Shown here piece after piece: positions 5,448 to 6,308 of a stretch of 6,308 nt of DNA; position 1 is the stretch's first letter, and every line of letters begins with the position of its first letter. The stretch spans positions 1 through 6,308 of the forward strand of contig JAUVLN010000135.1 in NCBI GenBank assembly GCA_030600725.1. Reading direction: 5' to 3'. This stretch comes from Thermoplasmatota archaeon (GTDB lineage Archaea > Thermoplasmatota > Penumbrarchaeia > Penumbrarchaeales > Penumbrarchaeaceae). Made by a program: the position numbers and the translations under genes. The notes beneath the pieces are model-generated. The model was not told the origin of the DNA. It saw only the letters and a list, made by a program, of their open reading frames with translations, and did no database searches.

Positions 5448-6308
5448 ATGGACAGATCAAGGATAATGGATATACTCGTTGACTGGAACTATTGGGGTAA
5501 CTATGATAGATCTCTGAGATCCCGTCCAGCTTACCTTCAGAGAATGAAGGAGATGTTCCACTCCGGAGCTGCCCTTATCATACTGGGCATCAGACGATCT
5601 GGAAAATCCTCCCTTGCCGAGCTTCTCATCAAGGACCTTCTGAATAATGAGGAGATCGAAAGTAAAGATATCCTTACCATCAATTTCGAGGACCCCCGTT
5701 TTCCCTCGATGATCGATTCTGACGATCTGTTAACCATTTACGAGACCTACCTTACCAATTTGAACCCCTCCGATCATATCGTCATACTCGATGAGGTGCA
5801 GAACGTCAAGAACTGGGAGCGATCTGCCCGTTATATACTCGAGTCTCGTGGACAGAAGGTCATCATAACCGGTTCCTCCTCCAGGGTACTGGACCATGAG
5901 GTATCTGATCTGCTAACCGGTAGACATGTCGATATCGAGGTGACACCTCTGAGTTTTTCGGAGGTTCTGGATTTCAACGGCATAAAGCACAGGGGATTGG
6001 ATCTCATAAAAAACCGTATTGAGATCAAACGTTATCTGTCCCTCTTCTTGAAATGGGGGGGTTTTCCCGAGGTGGTCCTGTCGGATTCCGAAACAATGCG
6101 TAAACAGCTTCTGAAAGCATATTTCGAGGATATACTGATAAAGGATGTTGTAAAGAGATACAATATCAGCGATATCGGCAAATTGGAAACGCTTGCTCAT
6201 CTGTATGTTTCCGGTATAACGGACATTCAATCCTTCAACAAGCTAAAAGATCGGATATCCTCAAGTCTGGATACCGTTGAAAGGTATTCCGGATACATGC
6301 AGAACGCT
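5448..6308 (+). CDS. AAA_14/DUF4143-type ATPase (3' partial, first 287 residues)
   Basis: The frame opens at ATG 5448 and is still open at the window edge. Motifs seen are Walker A GIRRSGKS (47-54), Walker B VILDE (112-116) followed by VQNVKNWE, the sensor-like ITGSSS (140-145), and LLTGRHVDIEVTPLSFSE (155-172), the hallmark of this ATPase family. GGFPEVV (204-210) and YFEDILIKDVVKRY (225-238) mark the start of the DUF4143 region. A winged-helix-like segment ends the visible part (about 262-285). Family members usually run about 400-450 residues, so roughly the last third, where a nuclease-like fold is usual, is missing here. It is a cytoplasmic ATPase of unknown substrate; relatives are often discussed as stress or defence genes, without a proven role. 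The start at 5448 is supported by the TATA spacing; Met7 (5466), with AAGGA before it, is an alternative. Confidence 0.9.
   Translation, partial: MDRSRIMDILVDWNYWGNYDRSLRSRPAYLQRMKEMFHSGAALIILGIRRSGKSSLAELLIKDLLNNEEIESKDILTINFEDPRFPSMIDSDDLLTIYETYLTNLNPSDHIVILDEVQNVKNWERSARYILESRGQKVIITGSSSRVLDHEVSDLLTGRHVDIEVTPLSFSEVLDFNGIKHRGLDLIKNRIEIKRYLSLFLKWGGFPEVVLSDSETMRKQLLKAYFEDILIKDVVKRYNISDIGKLETLAHLYVSGITDIQSFNKLKDRISSSLDTVERYSGYMQNA

Overview
The window looks archaeal, most likely a euryarchaeon of the Thermoplasmatota type; that placement is inferred, not proven. The signs are AGG/AGA arginine and ATA isoleucine codons, two P-loop ATPases of families expanded in archaea, TATA boxes about 28-32 bases before start codons (leaderless or near-leaderless transcripts), and a secreted protein crowded with N-glycosylation sequons. 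No rRNA, tRNA, CRISPR array, insertion sequence or transposase was found.

Layout from left to right. Bases 1-107 hold the last 34 codons of an unidentified + strand gene. On the - strand, 190-303 encodes a 37-residue CxxC...CxxC zinc-ribbon miniprotein, divergent from the next gene across a 118-base gap. Bases 422-1738 encode a complete archaeal-type ATPase: Walker A and B, a winged helix, and a C-terminal PD-(D/E)XK-like (DUF234-type) domain. A 267-base spacer with a strong nested dyad follows.

Bases 2006-5158 encode a 1050-residue membrane-anchored surface protein of no family I recognise over its full length. It has a signal peptide, a helical ectodomain with three degenerate repeats and one canonical EF-hand loop, a beta-rich Ig-like region, an EDPVV pentapeptide stalk, one membrane helix, and a cytoplasmic domain resembling DUF4129 at its end. 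A 289-base spacer follows, with a UUCG-capped hairpin, an AT-rich stretch and a TATA box. Bases 5448-6308 are the 5' part of a second ATPase, of the AAA_14/DUF4143 type, cut by the window edge.

The genes do not look like one operon, because each large gene has its own spacer. The surface protein has its own promoter and a hairpin after it. The two ATPases belong to different families, so they are not a recent duplication. Any functional link between them and the surface protein is only suggested by proximity. The least described object is the surface protein, whose architecture suggests calcium-influenced sensing, adhesion or envelope scaffolding connected to a cytoplasmic domain.
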